Notes: generated by a model not told the origin, from the sequence alone. A DNA stretch of 64,000 bases from Pseudomonadota bacterium (GCA_020161575.1 JAIUNR010000002.1:248001-312000); one strand, 5' to 3'. Shown: positions 19,132-28,703, numbered from the stretch's first letter. Made by a program: numbers and translations.

Positions 19132-19635
19132 TTATCGTTTGGCCTCGCCCAGCGCCTTCTTGAGCGCATCCGCGAGATCCGCGCGGTGAGCCCGCCCGAG
19201 GCAGGCGCCGATTTCAACCTGCCGTCGCCCTTCACGCAAGGCGAGGCGCTCGATCCCGTATTCCGGGTGATCCTCGCGCTCGAGACGCGCCCAGAGCGGA
19301 TTAAAACGCATCTCGCGCAGGGCGCCCTTCGCGGATACCGAGCGCACCAGCAGCAGAACGGGCGAGAGGAGAATTTCCTCATAGGCGCTGGCGGCGCGGT
19401 TATTGGCTCGGAAGGCAAGGTAGATGAGCGCCACGTCAAGCCCCATGAACCCCGCGACGGGCCAAGCACCCATGAGGAAAAACGGGATCGAGACCGCAAG
19501 TCCGATTGCACCCACGAAACCCATCACGAATGCCAGCCCGCGTGGCGTGAGCGAGCGATGCGCCACAAGCCGCGCCGAAAAGAACGGGATATCGGCGGAT
19601 TTCGGGTCGAACTCGCGCAAGGCTCGTGTATCCAT
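19132..19635 (-). CDS. DUF2244 family membrane protein
   Basis: A 167-residue protein with two adjacent transmembrane helices (GLAFVMGFVGAIGLAVSIPF and AGFMGLDVALIYLAF, about residues 33-72) followed by a soluble C-terminal domain with LEREDHPEYGIERLALREG. This matches the DUF2244 family, common in alphaproteobacteria and often near nth, as here. The function is unknown. It is divergent from nth across 82 bp. Confidence 0.8.
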   Translation of the reverse strand: MDTRALREFDPKSADIPFFSARLVAHRSLTPRGLAFVMGFVGAIGLAVSIPFFLMGAWPVAGFMGLDVALIYLAFRANNRAASAYEEILLSPVLLLVRSVSAKGALREMRFNPLWARLEREDHPEYGIERLALREGRRQVEIGACLGRAHRADLADALKKALGEAKR

Positions 19636-19717
19636 TTCCTGCGGGCGATGCGCCTAATCTAGCGCGCCTCCGCGCGCGGGCAAATCGCGCCAAGATGATG
19701 ATGGGCGAGGGCTGGAT

Positions 19718-20425
19718 ATGGCGAAGGTAGCATCGGCGAAAGGCGGCACGGTTACCAGCAAGCTCCGGCCAAAAGACCGGCCTGTCGCCGAGATCGCGGA
19801 GATCTTCCGGCGCCTTCACGCCATCGAGCCCGAGCCCAAGGGCGAGCTTGAACATGTCAACGCCTATACCCTGCTCGTCGCCGTGGTTCTCTCGGCGCAG
19901 GCCACCGATGCCGGCGTCAACAAGGCGACGCGCGCACTGTTCAGGATCGCGGATACACCTCAAAAGATGCTCGTGCTCGGCGAGGATGTTGTCCGCGAGC
20001 ATATCAAGACGATCGGGCTATTCCGCAACAAGGCCAAGAACGTCATCCTGCTTTCCGAAGCACTGATCGCGAAATTCGGCGGTGAGGTGCCCAACGATCG
20101 CGACGCGCTGGTGAGCCTGGCCGGTGTCGGGCGCAAGACCGCGAATGTCGTGATGAACATGGCCTTCGGCGAAGCGACCTTCGCGGTGGATACGCACGTC
20201 TTCCGGGTTTCGAACCTGCTGCCGATCGCACCGGGCAAGACGCCCGAAGCCGTTGAAGCCGGGCTCGAACGGCTGATCCCGGAGCCCTACCGCCTCCATG
20301 CGCATCATTGGCTGATCCTGCACGGGCGCTACATGTGCAAGGCACGCAAGCCCGAATGCTGGCGCTGCCCGCTGACGGATCTATGCGCTCATGAACCCAA
20401 AACGCCGGCGCCGGGAAAGCGCTGA
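19718..20425 (+). CDS. nth: endonuclease III (DNA glycosylase/AP lyase)
   Basis: It removes oxidised pyrimidines and cleaves at abasic sites. The 235-residue protein has the helix-hairpin-helix LVSLAGVGRKTANVVMNMAF with the catalytic lysine, the catalytic Asp in FAVDTHVFRVSNLL and a C-terminal [4Fe-4S] loop C-x6-C-x2-C-x5-C (CKARKPECWRCPLTDLC). An N-terminal extension of about 25 residues (KGGTVTSKLRPKDRPVAE) precedes the first helix. A GAGGG ribosome site is present. Confidence 0.96.
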   Translation: MAKVASAKGGTVTSKLRPKDRPVAEIAEIFRRLHAIEPEPKGELEHVNAYTLLVAVVLSAQATDAGVNKATRALFRIADTPQKMLVLGEDVVREHIKTIGLFRNKAKNVILLSEALIAKFGGEVPNDRDALVSLAGVGRKTANVVMNMAFGEATFAVDTHVFRVSNLLPIAPGKTPEAVEAGLERLIPEPYRLHAHHWLILHGRYMCKARKPECWRCPLTDLCAHEPKTPAPGKR

Positions 20426-20476
20426 GCGCCATCCCGGCGAGTTGCGCTCGGCCGCAAACGGACCGGCAGGTTCATC

Positions 20477-21280
20477 TCAACCGTAAACAAACCAAGCCGC
20501 GAGGCCAAAACAGCCGACCACGATCCGCCACCAGGCGAAGGGTGCAAAACCCCGGCGCGAGACGAAATCGAGCAGCCCGCGCACGACGAAAACCGCCGTG
20601 ATGAACGACACCACGAACCCGATGCCGACCGCCGCGACATCATCGAAAGTCAGGTGCTTGTAGTTCTTGTAAAGGTCATAGGCGAAGGCGCCCGCCATGG
20701 TCGGCATGGCGAGGAAGAACGAGAATTCCGCCGCCACGCGTTTTTCCGCGCCCATCAGCATCGCCCCGACGATGGTCGCACCGGAGCGCGACACGCCCGG
20801 GATCATGGCAAGGCACTGGAACAGGCCGATTTTCAGCGCCATCGGGAGGGAGATGTCCATCACGTCCTGGGTATTGGTCTGAAAGCGCGTCTCATCCACA
20901 ACGAGCAGCACCAGACCACCAGAAATCAGGCTGATGCAGACCACGAACGGGCTGAACAGCACGCCCTTGATGAAGGAATGCGCGAAGACCCCGATGATCG
21001 CAGCCGGCAGGAAAGCGAACAGGACGGCGAGAATGAACATCTGTGCGCGCCTGTCGGAGAACATGCCGCGCGCGAGCGCGATCAGTTTGCCGAAATAGAC
21101 CGTCAGGATCGCAAGGATCGCGCCGAGCTGGATCAGAACCTCGAAAGCATGGCCGGGCGATTCGAATTTGAGGTAATGCCCGAGCAGAATGAGATGCCCG
21201 GTAGAGGAAACCGGCAGGAACTCGGTAAGCCCCTCGACAAAACCCAGAAGCGCGGCCTTGAGCGCGAGAACGGCGTTCAT
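20477..21280 (-). CDS. uppP: undecaprenyl-diphosphate phosphatase
   Basis: UppP (BacA) dephosphorylates undecaprenyl pyrophosphate at the membrane, recycling the lipid carrier for peptidoglycan, and confers bacitracin tolerance. The 267-residue protein has the motif [20 protein letters not shown] at residues 14-33 and the second active-site motif [18 protein letters not shown], with about eight transmembrane helices. The ATG at 21280 (MNAVLALK) is preferred; the 24 codons before it look non-coding, although no clear ribosome site is seen. Confidence 0.95.
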   Translation of the reverse strand: MNAVLALKAALLGFVEGLTEFLPVSSTGHLILLGHYLKFESPGHAFEVLIQLGAILAILTVYFGKLIALARGMFSDRRAQMFILAVLFAFLPAAIIGVFAHSFIKGVLFSPFVVCISLISGGLVLLVVDETRFQTNTQDVMDISLPMALKIGLFQCLAMIPGVSRSGATIVGAMLMGAEKRVAAEFSFFLAMPTMAGAFAYDLYKNYKHLTFDDVAAVGIGFVVSFITAVFVVRGLLDFVSRRGFAPFAWWRIVVGCFGLAAWFVYG

Positions 21281-21423
21281 GAAGACGAAACCATGATCGG
21301 TGCGATCGGTTGCAGCCGAATCAACACGGGTTGAGACAGAAGGGCTGCTCAATTATAGCGGGTGCCCGGCGAAAGCCAGCCGGCTATCCCCGACCCATCG
21401 CATTTTAGGAAAATCCCGCCGAA

Positions 21424-22113
21424 ATGGCCGTTCTCTATCATCATCCGCTGGACCCGCATTCGCGCTTCATCCGTCTCGTCATGGCGGAATTGCAGATGGA
21501 TGCCGAATTCAAGGAAGAGAATGTTTTCGCCCGGCGCCCGGATTTCCTCGCGCTCAACCCGGCGGGGGTCATCCCGGTTCTTGTCGAGCATGACGGGCAG
21601 GTCGTGCCCGGCGCCAATGTGATTGCCGAATATCTCGACGAGACGCGCGGCCTGGTTCTCGCCGAGCGCCGCCTGCTGCCGGAAGATCCCGCCGGTCGCG
21701 TCGAGGTGCGCCGGCTGCTCAACTGGTTCAACGTCAAGTTCTATGTCGAGGTCGGCGAACCGCTGCTTTACGAGAAGGTCTACAAGCGCAATATCGCCGA
21801 TGGCAGCGCCGGCGCGCCCGATCCCGGCGCCCTGCGTGCGGCGCGCAGCAATATCCGCTATCATCTCAAATATCTCAGCCATCTCCTGCATCATCACAAT
21901 TGGCTCGCGGGAGACAGGTTGACCTATGCGGATCTGGCCGCGGCCGCGCATCTCTCGGCGGTCGATTATCTCGGGGATGTCCCTTGGGCGGAGGACGAAG
22001 CGGCAAGGCATTGGTACGCCCGGGTGAAATCCCGGCCGGGCTTCCGCACGCTGCTTCAGGACCGCATCCGCGGTCTGGTTCCGGCCACCCATTACACGGA
22101 TCTCGATTTTTGA
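21424..22113 (+). CDS. glutathione S-transferase family protein
   Basis: A 229-residue protein with a thioredoxin-fold N-terminus (AVLYHHPLDPHSRFIRLVM; NPAGVIPVLVEHDGQVVPGANVIAEYLDE contains the cis-Pro and the GSH-binding E-S-like motif) and an all-helical C-terminal domain with AGDRLTYADLAAAAHLS. The substrate is unknown. Its stop overlaps the TTG start of queG, so the two are likely co-transcribed. Confidence 0.87.
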   Translation: MAVLYHHPLDPHSRFIRLVMAELQMDAEFKEENVFARRPDFLALNPAGVIPVLVEHDGQVVPGANVIAEYLDETRGLVLAERRLLPEDPAGRVEVRRLLNWFNVKFYVEVGEPLLYEKVYKRNIADGSAGAPDPGALRAARSNIRYHLKYLSHLLHHHNWLAGDRLTYADLAAAAHLSAVDYLGDVPWAEDEAARHWYARVKSRPGFRTLLQDRIRGLVPATHYTDLDF

Positions 22114-23261
22114 GCCCGGAAGCCGGGCGCGATCTCGTTCTGGCGCTGGCGCGCGAAAACGGGTTCGATGCCTGTGGAATCGCACCAGCAAATGCCTCTC
22201 CCTTGCGCGAAAGCCAGCTTCTCGAATGGCTCGATGCCGGGATGGAAGGCGAGATGGACTGGATGGCGCGCGAGCCGGAAAAGCGTGCTTCCCCGCCCGT
22301 ACTCTGGCCGGAAGCGCGGAGCGTGATCATGCTCGGCACGAATTACGGCCCTGCCGAAGACCCGCTGGCGATGCTGGCGGAAAAGGATCGCGCCAGCCTT
22401 TCGCTCTATGCCATCCGCAAGGATTATCACGACATCATCAAGACGCGGCTGAAGGCGGTGGCGCGCGCTTTTGCCGAGAAAACCGGCGCAGGGGTGAAGG
22501 TTTTCGTCGATACCGCGCCGGTGATGGAAAAACCGCTGGCGATGGAGGCGGGCCTCGGCTGGCAGGGCAAGCATTCGGTGCTGGTGAGCCGGGAATTCGG
22601 CAACTGGCTCTTCCTCGGTGCGATTTACACCACGATGCCGCTCTCGCCCGATGCGCCCGAGAAGGACCATTGCGGCTCCTGCCGACGCTGCCTCGACATC
22701 TGCCCCACAGACGCTTTTCCCGCGCCTTACCAGCTCGATCCGCGCCGCTGCATCGCCTATCTCACCATCGAGCATAAGGGACCGATTGCGGCGGATCTGC
22801 GCGCCGGAATCGGCAACCGCGTCTTCGGCTGCGACGATTGCCTCGCGATCTGCCCCTGGAACAAGTTCGCTGAAGCGTCGCGGGATACCAAACTCGTGCT
22901 TCGCAATGAGTTGCAGGGGCTCAGGCTCGCCGATCTCGCACGCCTCGACGACGCCGCGTTTCGCGCGCTTTTCGCCGGCACGCCGATCAAGCGCACCGGG
23001 CGCGACCGTTTCATCCGCAATGTCCTGATCGCGATCGGCAATTCGGGTGATCCGGGCCTGGCGAAGGAGGCGATTGCATTGCTTGACGATTCCTCGCCAC
23101 TTGTGCGCGGCATGGCGATCTGGGCGCTGGCACGTCTTCAAACGCGGCACGTGCTTCAGAATCTTGCCAAAACCCGTCGCGAACACGAAACGGATGCGCA
23201 TGTCCTTGCCGAATGGCGGGTAGCGCTCGAGGGGATGGGAGAAGCCGAATGCGCCTCGTGA
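22110..23261 (+). CDS. queG: epoxyqueuosine reductase
   Basis: QueG uses cobalamin and two [4Fe-4S] clusters to reduce epoxyqueuosine to queuosine in tRNA. The 383-residue protein has the B12-binding N-terminal half (FVDTAPVMEKPLAMEAGLGW, IYTTMPL), cluster motifs CGSCRRCLDICPTDAF and CDDCLAICPWNKFA, and a C-terminal HEAT-repeat region. No ATG fits; the TTG at 22110, overlapping the GST stop (TTGA) and 9 bp after GGAT, gives the usual family length. Confidence 0.93.
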   Translation: MSPEAGRDLVLALARENGFDACGIAPANASPLRESQLLEWLDAGMEGEMDWMAREPEKRASPPVLWPEARSVIMLGTNYGPAEDPLAMLAEKDRASLSLYAIRKDYHDIIKTRLKAVARAFAEKTGAGVKVFVDTAPVMEKPLAMEAGLGWQGKHSVLVSREFGNWLFLGAIYTTMPLSPDAPEKDHCGSCRRCLDICPTDAFPAPYQLDPRRCIAYLTIEHKGPIAADLRAGIGNRVFGCDDCLAICPWNKFAEASRDTKLVLRNELQGLRLADLARLDDAAFRALFAGTPIKRTGRDRFIRNVLIAIGNSGDPGLAKEAIALLDDSSPLVRGMAIWALARLQTRHVLQNLAKTRREHETDAHVLAEWRVALEGMGEAECAS

Positions 23262-24118
23262 TGATCGGATACGGATTCTCCTGCGCCGCCATCGCACGGG
23301 AAATCACGCCGCATTGCGCTGGACTGCATGTCACCGCGCGTGGCGAGGAGAAGGTCGCGCGCCTGCGCGGCGAAGGGCTTGATGCCTCGCGTTTCGACGG
23401 CACCTTTCTCTCCGACGGACTTGCCCAAGCGCTGGCCCACGCGACCCATCTCCTTGTCTCGGCTCCGCCGGACGAAAACGGCGATCCGCTGCTTCGCACG
23501 CCCGGTTTCACGCCGCGCGCCGTGCCGCAGCTCAACCGTATCGCCTATCTTTCCACCGTCGGAATCTATGGCGATCACCAGGGGCGCTGGGTCGACGAGG
23601 ACAGCGTGCCCAAACCCGTCTCGCGCCGCTCGCATCAGCGCCTTGCCGCTGAACTGGCGTGGCAGGATCTCGCCAGGGGCACAGGCGTGGAGCTGGGAAT
23701 CTTCAGGCTTTCCGGCATTTACGGCCCCGGCCGCTCCGCGATCGACAATCTGCGCGCCGGCACCGCGCGCCGCATCGTGAAGCCGGGACAGGTGTTCAAC
23801 CGGATCCATGTTCTCGATATCGCCGGCGCACTCACCAAGGCGTTGACGGGAAATACATCTCTCGGCATCCTCAACCTGACCGACGATGAACCCTGCCCGC
23901 CGCAGGATGTCGTGGCGCATGCCGCGGCGATGCTGAAGATCAGCCCGCCGCCGGAGACGCCCTTCGAGAAAGCGGATCTCTCGCCGATGGGACGAAGCTT
24001 CTATGGCGAGAACAAGCGGGTCTCGAACGCGCGGATCAAGGTACGCCTCGACTATGCCTTCCGCTGCCCCACTTACCGCGAAGGTCTCATCGACTGTCTT
24101 GGCGCTCAGGCGGCCTGA
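23249..24118 (+). CDS. SDR/NAD-dependent epimerase-like protein
   Basis: A 289-residue extended-SDR-like protein. The N-terminus MRLVMIGYGFSCAAIAREI is a Rossmann glycine loop of the G-x-G-x2-(S/A) type; IAYLSTVGIYGDHQGRWVDE and FRLSGIYGPGRSAIDN match epimerase-family motifs, and VFNRIHVLDIAGAL is the usual cofactor-side motif. The Y-x3-K catalytic pair is not evident, so the activity is uncertain. It overlaps queG by 13 bp (GGGAG ribosome site) and its 3' end overlaps olsB convergently by 13 bp. Confidence 0.8.
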   Translation: MRLVMIGYGFSCAAIAREITPHCAGLHVTARGEEKVARLRGEGLDASRFDGTFLSDGLAQALAHATHLLVSAPPDENGDPLLRTPGFTPRAVPQLNRIAYLSTVGIYGDHQGRWVDEDSVPKPVSRRSHQRLAAELAWQDLARGTGVELGIFRLSGIYGPGRSAIDNLRAGTARRIVKPGQVFNRIHVLDIAGALTKALTGNTSLGILNLTDDEPCPPQDVVAHAAAMLKISPPPETPFEKADLSPMGRSFYGENKRVSNARIKVRLDYAFRCPTYREGLIDCLGAQAA

Positions 24119-25053
24119 GCCTCGCCCTCGCCGCCATAATAGGCGATGTAACGCGGATCGATATCCGCGACTTTCAGCACCACGAACACATCCGTCGTGC
24201 CGAATTGCCGGTCGATCACGGCGCCCTCACCGAAGCGGGCGCCAAGGCGCAGGTAGCCCTTGATCAGCGGGGGCAGCGCCTTCATCGCGCCCTTGAGATC
24301 GACATCCGCGCGCGGCAGGAGGTTCATATCCGTATAGCGCCACGGCAGGGCCCGCACCGCAAGGTCAGCAGACGCGCAGACATGATGATGAAGAAAGGCG
24401 AGCGGCAACGCATGGTTCTTCGCCTCGGTGCCCTCGAAACTGGCGCAGCCGAACATCAGCTCGATGCGGTGATGCTGGATATACGCCCAAATTCCCTGCC
24501 AGAGCAGCTCGACCGTCCGCTTGGTGCGCCACGGCTTGAGGACGCAGGAGCGCCCAAGCTCAAGCATGGGCGCACCCTTGTTGGCGGCGAGAAGGCCGGT
24601 GAGGTCATATTCGCCGGCCGTATAAAAATCCACGCCCTGCGCTGCGGCGATCTCTGAGCGCAACAGGCGGTAGGTGCCGACCACCTTCGGCCTGGGCTTG
24701 CCGAAACGGCTGGTCTTGCCTGCATGATCGATGACGAGAAGATGATCGCAGATCCGGTCGAACGCGTCGATATCGCGGCGCGCGAGGCGGCCACGGGTAT
24801 CGGGGGTGGCGCTCATTTCCTCGAAGAAAACCTTGTAGCGCAGGTTCTGCGCGCGGCGGATATCCCGCGTCGTTCGGGCGAGACGCACTTCGAGCGTGCC
24901 GATGCGTCCCAGCGTCTCGGGCAGGCCACCCATGTCGCGCACGACACGCGAGACCGGGTTGAACTGGCTGACAAGCTTCCTGGGATTGAGAATCGCGGTG
25001 GGGAAGAACGAGCGGCTTTTCGCGGGCTTCGCCGGATTGCGCGGTCGCAGCAT
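24106..25053 (-). CDS. olsB: L-ornithine N(alpha)-acyltransferase (lyso-ornithine lipid synthesis)
   Basis: OlsB transfers a 3-hydroxyacyl chain from acyl carrier protein to ornithine, the first step to ornithine lipids, which lack phosphorus. The 315-residue GNAT-like protein has RRAQNLRYKVFFEEMSA, FDRICDHLLVID, VVGTYRLLRSE and a long central LELGRSCVLKPWRTKRTVELLW, then LMFGCASFEGT, all typical of OlsB. The PlsC-type OlsA is not in the window. A GGAG ribosome site precedes the ATG at 25053. A Pho-box-like site lies 62 bp upstream. Confidence 0.87.
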   Translation of the reverse strand: MLRPRNPAKPAKSRSFFPTAILNPRKLVSQFNPVSRVVRDMGGLPETLGRIGTLEVRLARTTRDIRRAQNLRYKVFFEEMSATPDTRGRLARRDIDAFDRICDHLLVIDHAGKTSRFGKPRPKVVGTYRLLRSEIAAAQGVDFYTAGEYDLTGLLAANKGAPMLELGRSCVLKPWRTKRTVELLWQGIWAYIQHHRIELMFGCASFEGTEAKNHALPLAFLHHHVCASADLAVRALPWRYTDMNLLPRADVDLKGAMKALPPLIKGYLRLGARFGEGAVIDRQFGTTDVFVVLKVADIDPRYIAYYGGEGEAQAA

Positions 25054-25114
25054 GGCTGCTTTCTCCAGTCATGCCAGCCGGAATGGCCAGCTTTCCGGCT
25101 TCTGCCGGCAATTT

Positions 25115-25132
25115 GTGACAATTGGATGACGC
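25115..25132 (-). promoter_or_regulatory. Pho-box-like site upstream of olsB
   Basis: On the minus strand, GCGTCAT-CCAA-TTGTCAC matches the PhoB direct repeat at 10 of 14 defined positions with both GTCA cores 11 bp apart. CAGAAG, a weak -10, begins 10 bp after the second repeat. In Sinorhizobium olsB is known to be induced by phosphate limitation through PhoB. Confidence 0.55.
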
Positions 25133-25148
25133 AGACGCGGCGAAACTG

Positions 25149-26906
25149 TCAAGCCACCCTTCTTGACTGCCCAAGAAGCGAATCGAGCGTCGTGATGAAA
25201 CTGTCCCGCTCCAGCGGCTTGGCGAGGAAGCCGTCGAACCCCGCTGCGAAGCAGGCCTCGCGATCCTCCCGATAGGCATTGGCGGTCAGCGCGATCGCCG
25301 GCAGGGCGGCACGCCCCGCCCCTTGCTCCATCGTCCGCCAGCGGCGCAAGGCTTCGAGCCCGTCAAGCTCGGGCATACGCACATCGAACAGCACGCAATC
25401 GAAGGCCGGCGCGCCCGGCTGGAGCGTGGCAGCCAGCAGATCGAGCGCTTCCACACCGGTCGAGGCACGCACCGAGCGACCGCCGAGGCGTTCGATCAAC
25501 CTGCCCGCGAGCAGGGCATTGATATCGTTATCCTCCGCGATCAGCACGCGCCGACCGGCCAGGGGCTCGCCGCCAAGCGTTTCAAGCGGCTGGATCTCGA
25601 CCGCGGGGGCTGAATCGCCGTGCCATTCGCGCAATTGCACCATCAGCGAACGCCGCCGGACCGGCTTGACGAGATAGCGCTCGAAACCAGCCGCCGCCGG
25701 TGCGCCGAAGCTGCGCCGCTCATAGGGCGAGAGCATGACGATATGACGCTTGCACCCCGCTTGCTGAGCGGCGGCGACGACCTTGCGGCACATTTCCTGC
25801 CCGAAAGCCGCATCCATCAGCAGCAATTGCGGCGCGTTTTGCGCAATGGTCGCGAGCGCGGCCTCCGCATCAGCTACCAGCTCGGCACTTCCGTGATGCG
25901 CGCCGAGATATTCCCCGAGATACCGCCCCTCGAAAGGCCCCGCCGCGACGATCAGAACCCGCCTCATCTCGGCGCCTCCCTCCGCCGCCTCTGCCGGAAC
26001 TTTCGCCGAGGCCCCCAGCGGCAGGATCAGCTCGAAAACCGAGCCCTCTCCCGGCCGTGACGTCACCGAGATATCCCCGCCCATCAGGCGCGCGAGGCGG
26101 CGGGAAATCGCCAGCCCGAGGCCGGTGCCGCCATGGCGCGCGGCGGTGGCGCCGTCGCCCTGTTCGAATTCATCGAAAATCGCTTCCAGCCGATCCGGCG
26201 CGATACCCGGCCCCGTATCCTCGATGCGCAAGGCGAGGGTATCGGCATCGCGGCGCGCGATATGAATTCCAACACCGCCGGCTTGCGTGAATTTCACGGC
26301 ATTGCCGGCGAGATTCATCAAGATCTGACGCAGGCGCGCGCCGTCCGCATCGATGAAAGTGGGGATGTCAGGGGCGATGAAGGTCGCGATCTCCAGCCCC
26401 TTGCCCTGCGCGCGCGGCGCGAGAAGCTCCACGACTCCCTCGACCAGCCCGCCCAGTTCCACCTCGTGGATGTTGATATCGAGCTTGCCGGCCTCGATGC
26501 GCGAGAAGTCGAGAATTTCCTCGATCAGGCTGAGCAGGGCTTCACCGGAGGTCTTGATCGCGCGGGCATAATTCTGCTGCTCGGGGCTCAGAGGAGTATC
26601 GAGCATGAGATCAGCCATGCCGAGAACTCCATTGAGAGGCGTACGGATCTCATGGCTGACGGTCGCGAGGAAGCGGGATTTGGACTCGCTCGCGGCTTCC
26701 GCGCGCGCGCTCATCTGGCCGATCTGGTCCAGTTGATCCGCGAGGACCTGCCTTTCCGCGCTCACGCCGGCAAGTTTGTCGCGCAGCCGAAAAATATCGC
26801 GAATCAGCGCCACGCCAAGAACCGCGAGCAAAGCCGCGATTGCCGTTGCAATGAAGGCGAGGGGCTGAAGCACCCACGTCGCCGAACCTTCCCACATAAC
26901 GCCCAC
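25149..26906 (-). CDS. hybrid sensor histidine kinase with two receiver domains
   Basis: A 585-residue hybrid kinase: one N-terminal transmembrane helix (about residues 14-36) with almost no periplasmic part, a short coiled coil (about 38-75), HisKA with the phospho-His in FLATVSHEIRTPLNGVLGM, an ATPase domain (NLAGNAVKFTQ, DTGPGIAPDRL, GGTGLGLAISRR), then two receivers. The first (about 317-430) starts RRVLIVAAGPFEGRYL, lacking the acidic pair, though LLLMDAAF and the LVKP lysine remain. The second (about 455-570) is complete (LIAEDNDINA, LFDVRMPELDG, ALTANAY, FLAKPLE). No output domain or adjacent partner gene, so its target is unknown. Confidence 0.9.
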   Translation of the reverse strand: MGVMWEGSATWVLQPLAFIATAIAALLAVLGVALIRDIFRLRDKLAGVSAERQVLADQLDQIGQMSARAEAASESKSRFLATVSHEIRTPLNGVLGMADLMLDTPLSPEQQNYARAIKTSGEALLSLIEEILDFSRIEAGKLDINIHEVELGGLVEGVVELLAPRAQGKGLEIATFIAPDIPTFIDADGARLRQILMNLAGNAVKFTQAGGVGIHIARRDADTLALRIEDTGPGIAPDRLEAIFDEFEQGDGATAARHGGTGLGLAISRRLARLMGGDISVTSRPGEGSVFELILPLGASAKVPAEAAEGGAEMRRVLIVAAGPFEGRYLGEYLGAHHGSAELVADAEAALATIAQNAPQLLLMDAAFGQEMCRKVVAAAQQAGCKRHIVMLSPYERRSFGAPAAAGFERYLVKPVRRRSLMVQLREWHGDSAPAVEIQPLETLGGEPLAGRRVLIAEDNDINALLAGRLIERLGGRSVRASTGVEALDLLAATLQPGAPAFDCVLFDVRMPELDGLEALRRWRTMEQGAGRAALPAIALTANAYREDREACFAAGFDGFLAKPLERDSFITTLDSLLGQSRRVA

Positions 26907-27036
26907 CTGCTGTTTTCAGCTTTGGGGCAGCATGAGGGCACAAGGTTTATCTTCCTTTGCGGGAAACCGGGAATCGCTGCCTGTCGTTAAGGGAAGCTTC
27001 CGTTAGCCAAGCCCCGGCGCGTTTTGCCGGAACATC

Positions 27037-28566
27037 CTAGCCGAGCGCGGCCGCGCGGCTGCGCAGCGAAAGCGCTTCCGCCAGATGATGGCGCGCGACC
27101 CCCTCCTCGCCATCGAGATCGGCGAGCGTGCGCGCCACTTTCAGCACGCGGTGGAAGGCGCGGGCAGTGAGTTTCAGCTTCTCCGCCGCATCGCGGATGA
27201 GCTTCATGCCCTGCGCATCGGGTTTGACGATCTCGTCGAGCGCGCCGGGCGGGATCGCCGCGTTGGTCCGGCAATCCGCGAGCGCGAGCCGTTCAAAGCG
27301 CGAGGCCTGCACATGCCGGGCAGCAACGACCCGCGCCAGAACCTCCGCCGAGCCTTCCGCTGGCGCGGGGAGCAGGAGATCGGCGAGATCCACCGCCGGC
27401 ACGTCGATCGCGATATCGAAGCGGTCGAGCAGCGGGCCGGAAAGGCGGGCCTGATACTGCGCGATGCATTTCTCGTTCGGCGCGCGCTTGCAGGTATAGC
27501 CGGGGTCGAGCGCATGGCCGCAACGGCATGGATTCATCGCCGCGATGAGCTGGAAACGCGCGGGATAGGTCGCGCGCGTGTTCGCTCGGCTGACATTGAC
27601 CGAGCCGGTCTCGATCGGCTGGCGCAATCCATCGAGCGCCTGGGGCGAGAATTCCGGCAATTCGTCGAGAAAGAGGACCCCGTGATGCGCGAGGCTGACC
27701 TCGCCCGGCCGGGCATGAAGCCCGCCGCCGGTCAAGGCCGCCATGCTCGCGGAATGATGCGGCGCGCGAAAGGGCCGACGATCCGTCAGCGCGCCGTCCG
27801 TCAGCAGGCCGGCGATGGAATGCACCATCGACACTTCCAGCAATTCGCGCGGTGCCAAAGGCGGCAGGATCGAGGGAAGTCGCGCGGCGAGCATGGATTT
27901 GCCCGCGCCGGGCGGGCCGGACATGAGCAGGTGGTGCCCGCCCGCCGCCGCGATTTCCAGAACACGCTTGGCGCTTTCCTGCCCCTTGATGTCGCGCAGA
28001 TCGGGCAGGAGACCCGGCGCGGCGCGGATCGCCGGTTCGGGGCGGCGCAGCACCTGTGTCCCCTTGAAATGATTGGCGATCTGGATGAGCGAGGAAGGCG
28101 CGACAAGCTCGATCTCGCTGCCCGCCCAGGCGGCCTCGGCGCCGCTTGCGGCCGGGCAGACGAGCCCGTGCCCGCGCGCATGGGCGGCGATGGCGGCGGG
28201 AAGCACGCCCGCGACCGGCGAGATCGTGCCGTCGAGCGCGAGCTCTCCCAGCACCGTGAAGGCGTCGAGCACATCCTGCGGGATCGCGCCGATCGCCGCC
28301 ATGATCCCGAGCGCGATGGGGAGATCGAAATGCGAGCCTTCCTTGGGAAGATCCGCGGGCGCGAGGTTGACGATGATGCGTTTCGCCGGCAACGCGAGCC
28401 CCGAAGCGGTCAAGGCGGCGCGAACCCGCTCGCGGCTTTCCGCCACGGCCTTGTCCGGCAGGCCGACCAGAACGAAGGCAACCGCCCCGCTCGCGACCTG
28501 AACCTGAACATCGACGGGGCGCGCCTCGATTCCTTCGAACGCCACCGTCGCGACGCGCGACACCAT
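27037..28566 (-). CDS. comM: YifB/ComM-family AAA+ ATPase (Mg-chelatase-like)
   Basis: A 509-residue protein with an N-terminal Lon-protease-like fold (VQVASGAVAFVLVGLPDKAV, GLALPAKRIIVNLAPADLPKEGSHFDLPIALGI), an AAA+ module (GPPGAGKSMLAARLP Walker A, VLFLDELPEFSPQALDGLRQ Walker B) with a four-Cys loop (MNPCRCG, CKRAPNEKC) and a C-terminal YifB helical domain. ComM is a hexameric branch-migration helicase that helps integrate DNA during natural transformation; relatives are also found in non-competent bacteria. Confidence 0.93.
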   Translation of the reverse strand: MVSRVATVAFEGIEARPVDVQVQVASGAVAFVLVGLPDKAVAESRERVRAALTASGLALPAKRIIVNLAPADLPKEGSHFDLPIALGIMAAIGAIPQDVLDAFTVLGELALDGTISPVAGVLPAAIAAHARGHGLVCPAASGAEAAWAGSEIELVAPSSLIQIANHFKGTQVLRRPEPAIRAAPGLLPDLRDIKGQESAKRVLEIAAAGGHHLLMSGPPGAGKSMLAARLPSILPPLAPRELLEVSMVHSIAGLLTDGALTDRRPFRAPHHSASMAALTGGGLHARPGEVSLAHHGVLFLDELPEFSPQALDGLRQPIETGSVNVSRANTRATYPARFQLIAAMNPCRCGHALDPGYTCKRAPNEKCIAQYQARLSGPLLDRFDIAIDVPAVDLADLLLPAPAEGSAEVLARVVAARHVQASRFERLALADCRTNAAIPPGALDEIVKPDAQGMKLIRDAAEKLKLTARAFHRVLKVARTLADLDGEEGVARHHLAEALSLRSRAAALG

Positions 28567-28703
28567 TCCCGCCCCCGCTTTCCGAAAACTCTAACAAGTA
28601 CGTAAGCAAAGGTCGAGACCATCCACTCCACCGTGTTGCTCGTGGGCACTGGCCGGGATCGGCATTTGGCGATACGCCTGAAACACCCCCACCGGACAAA
28701 GCC

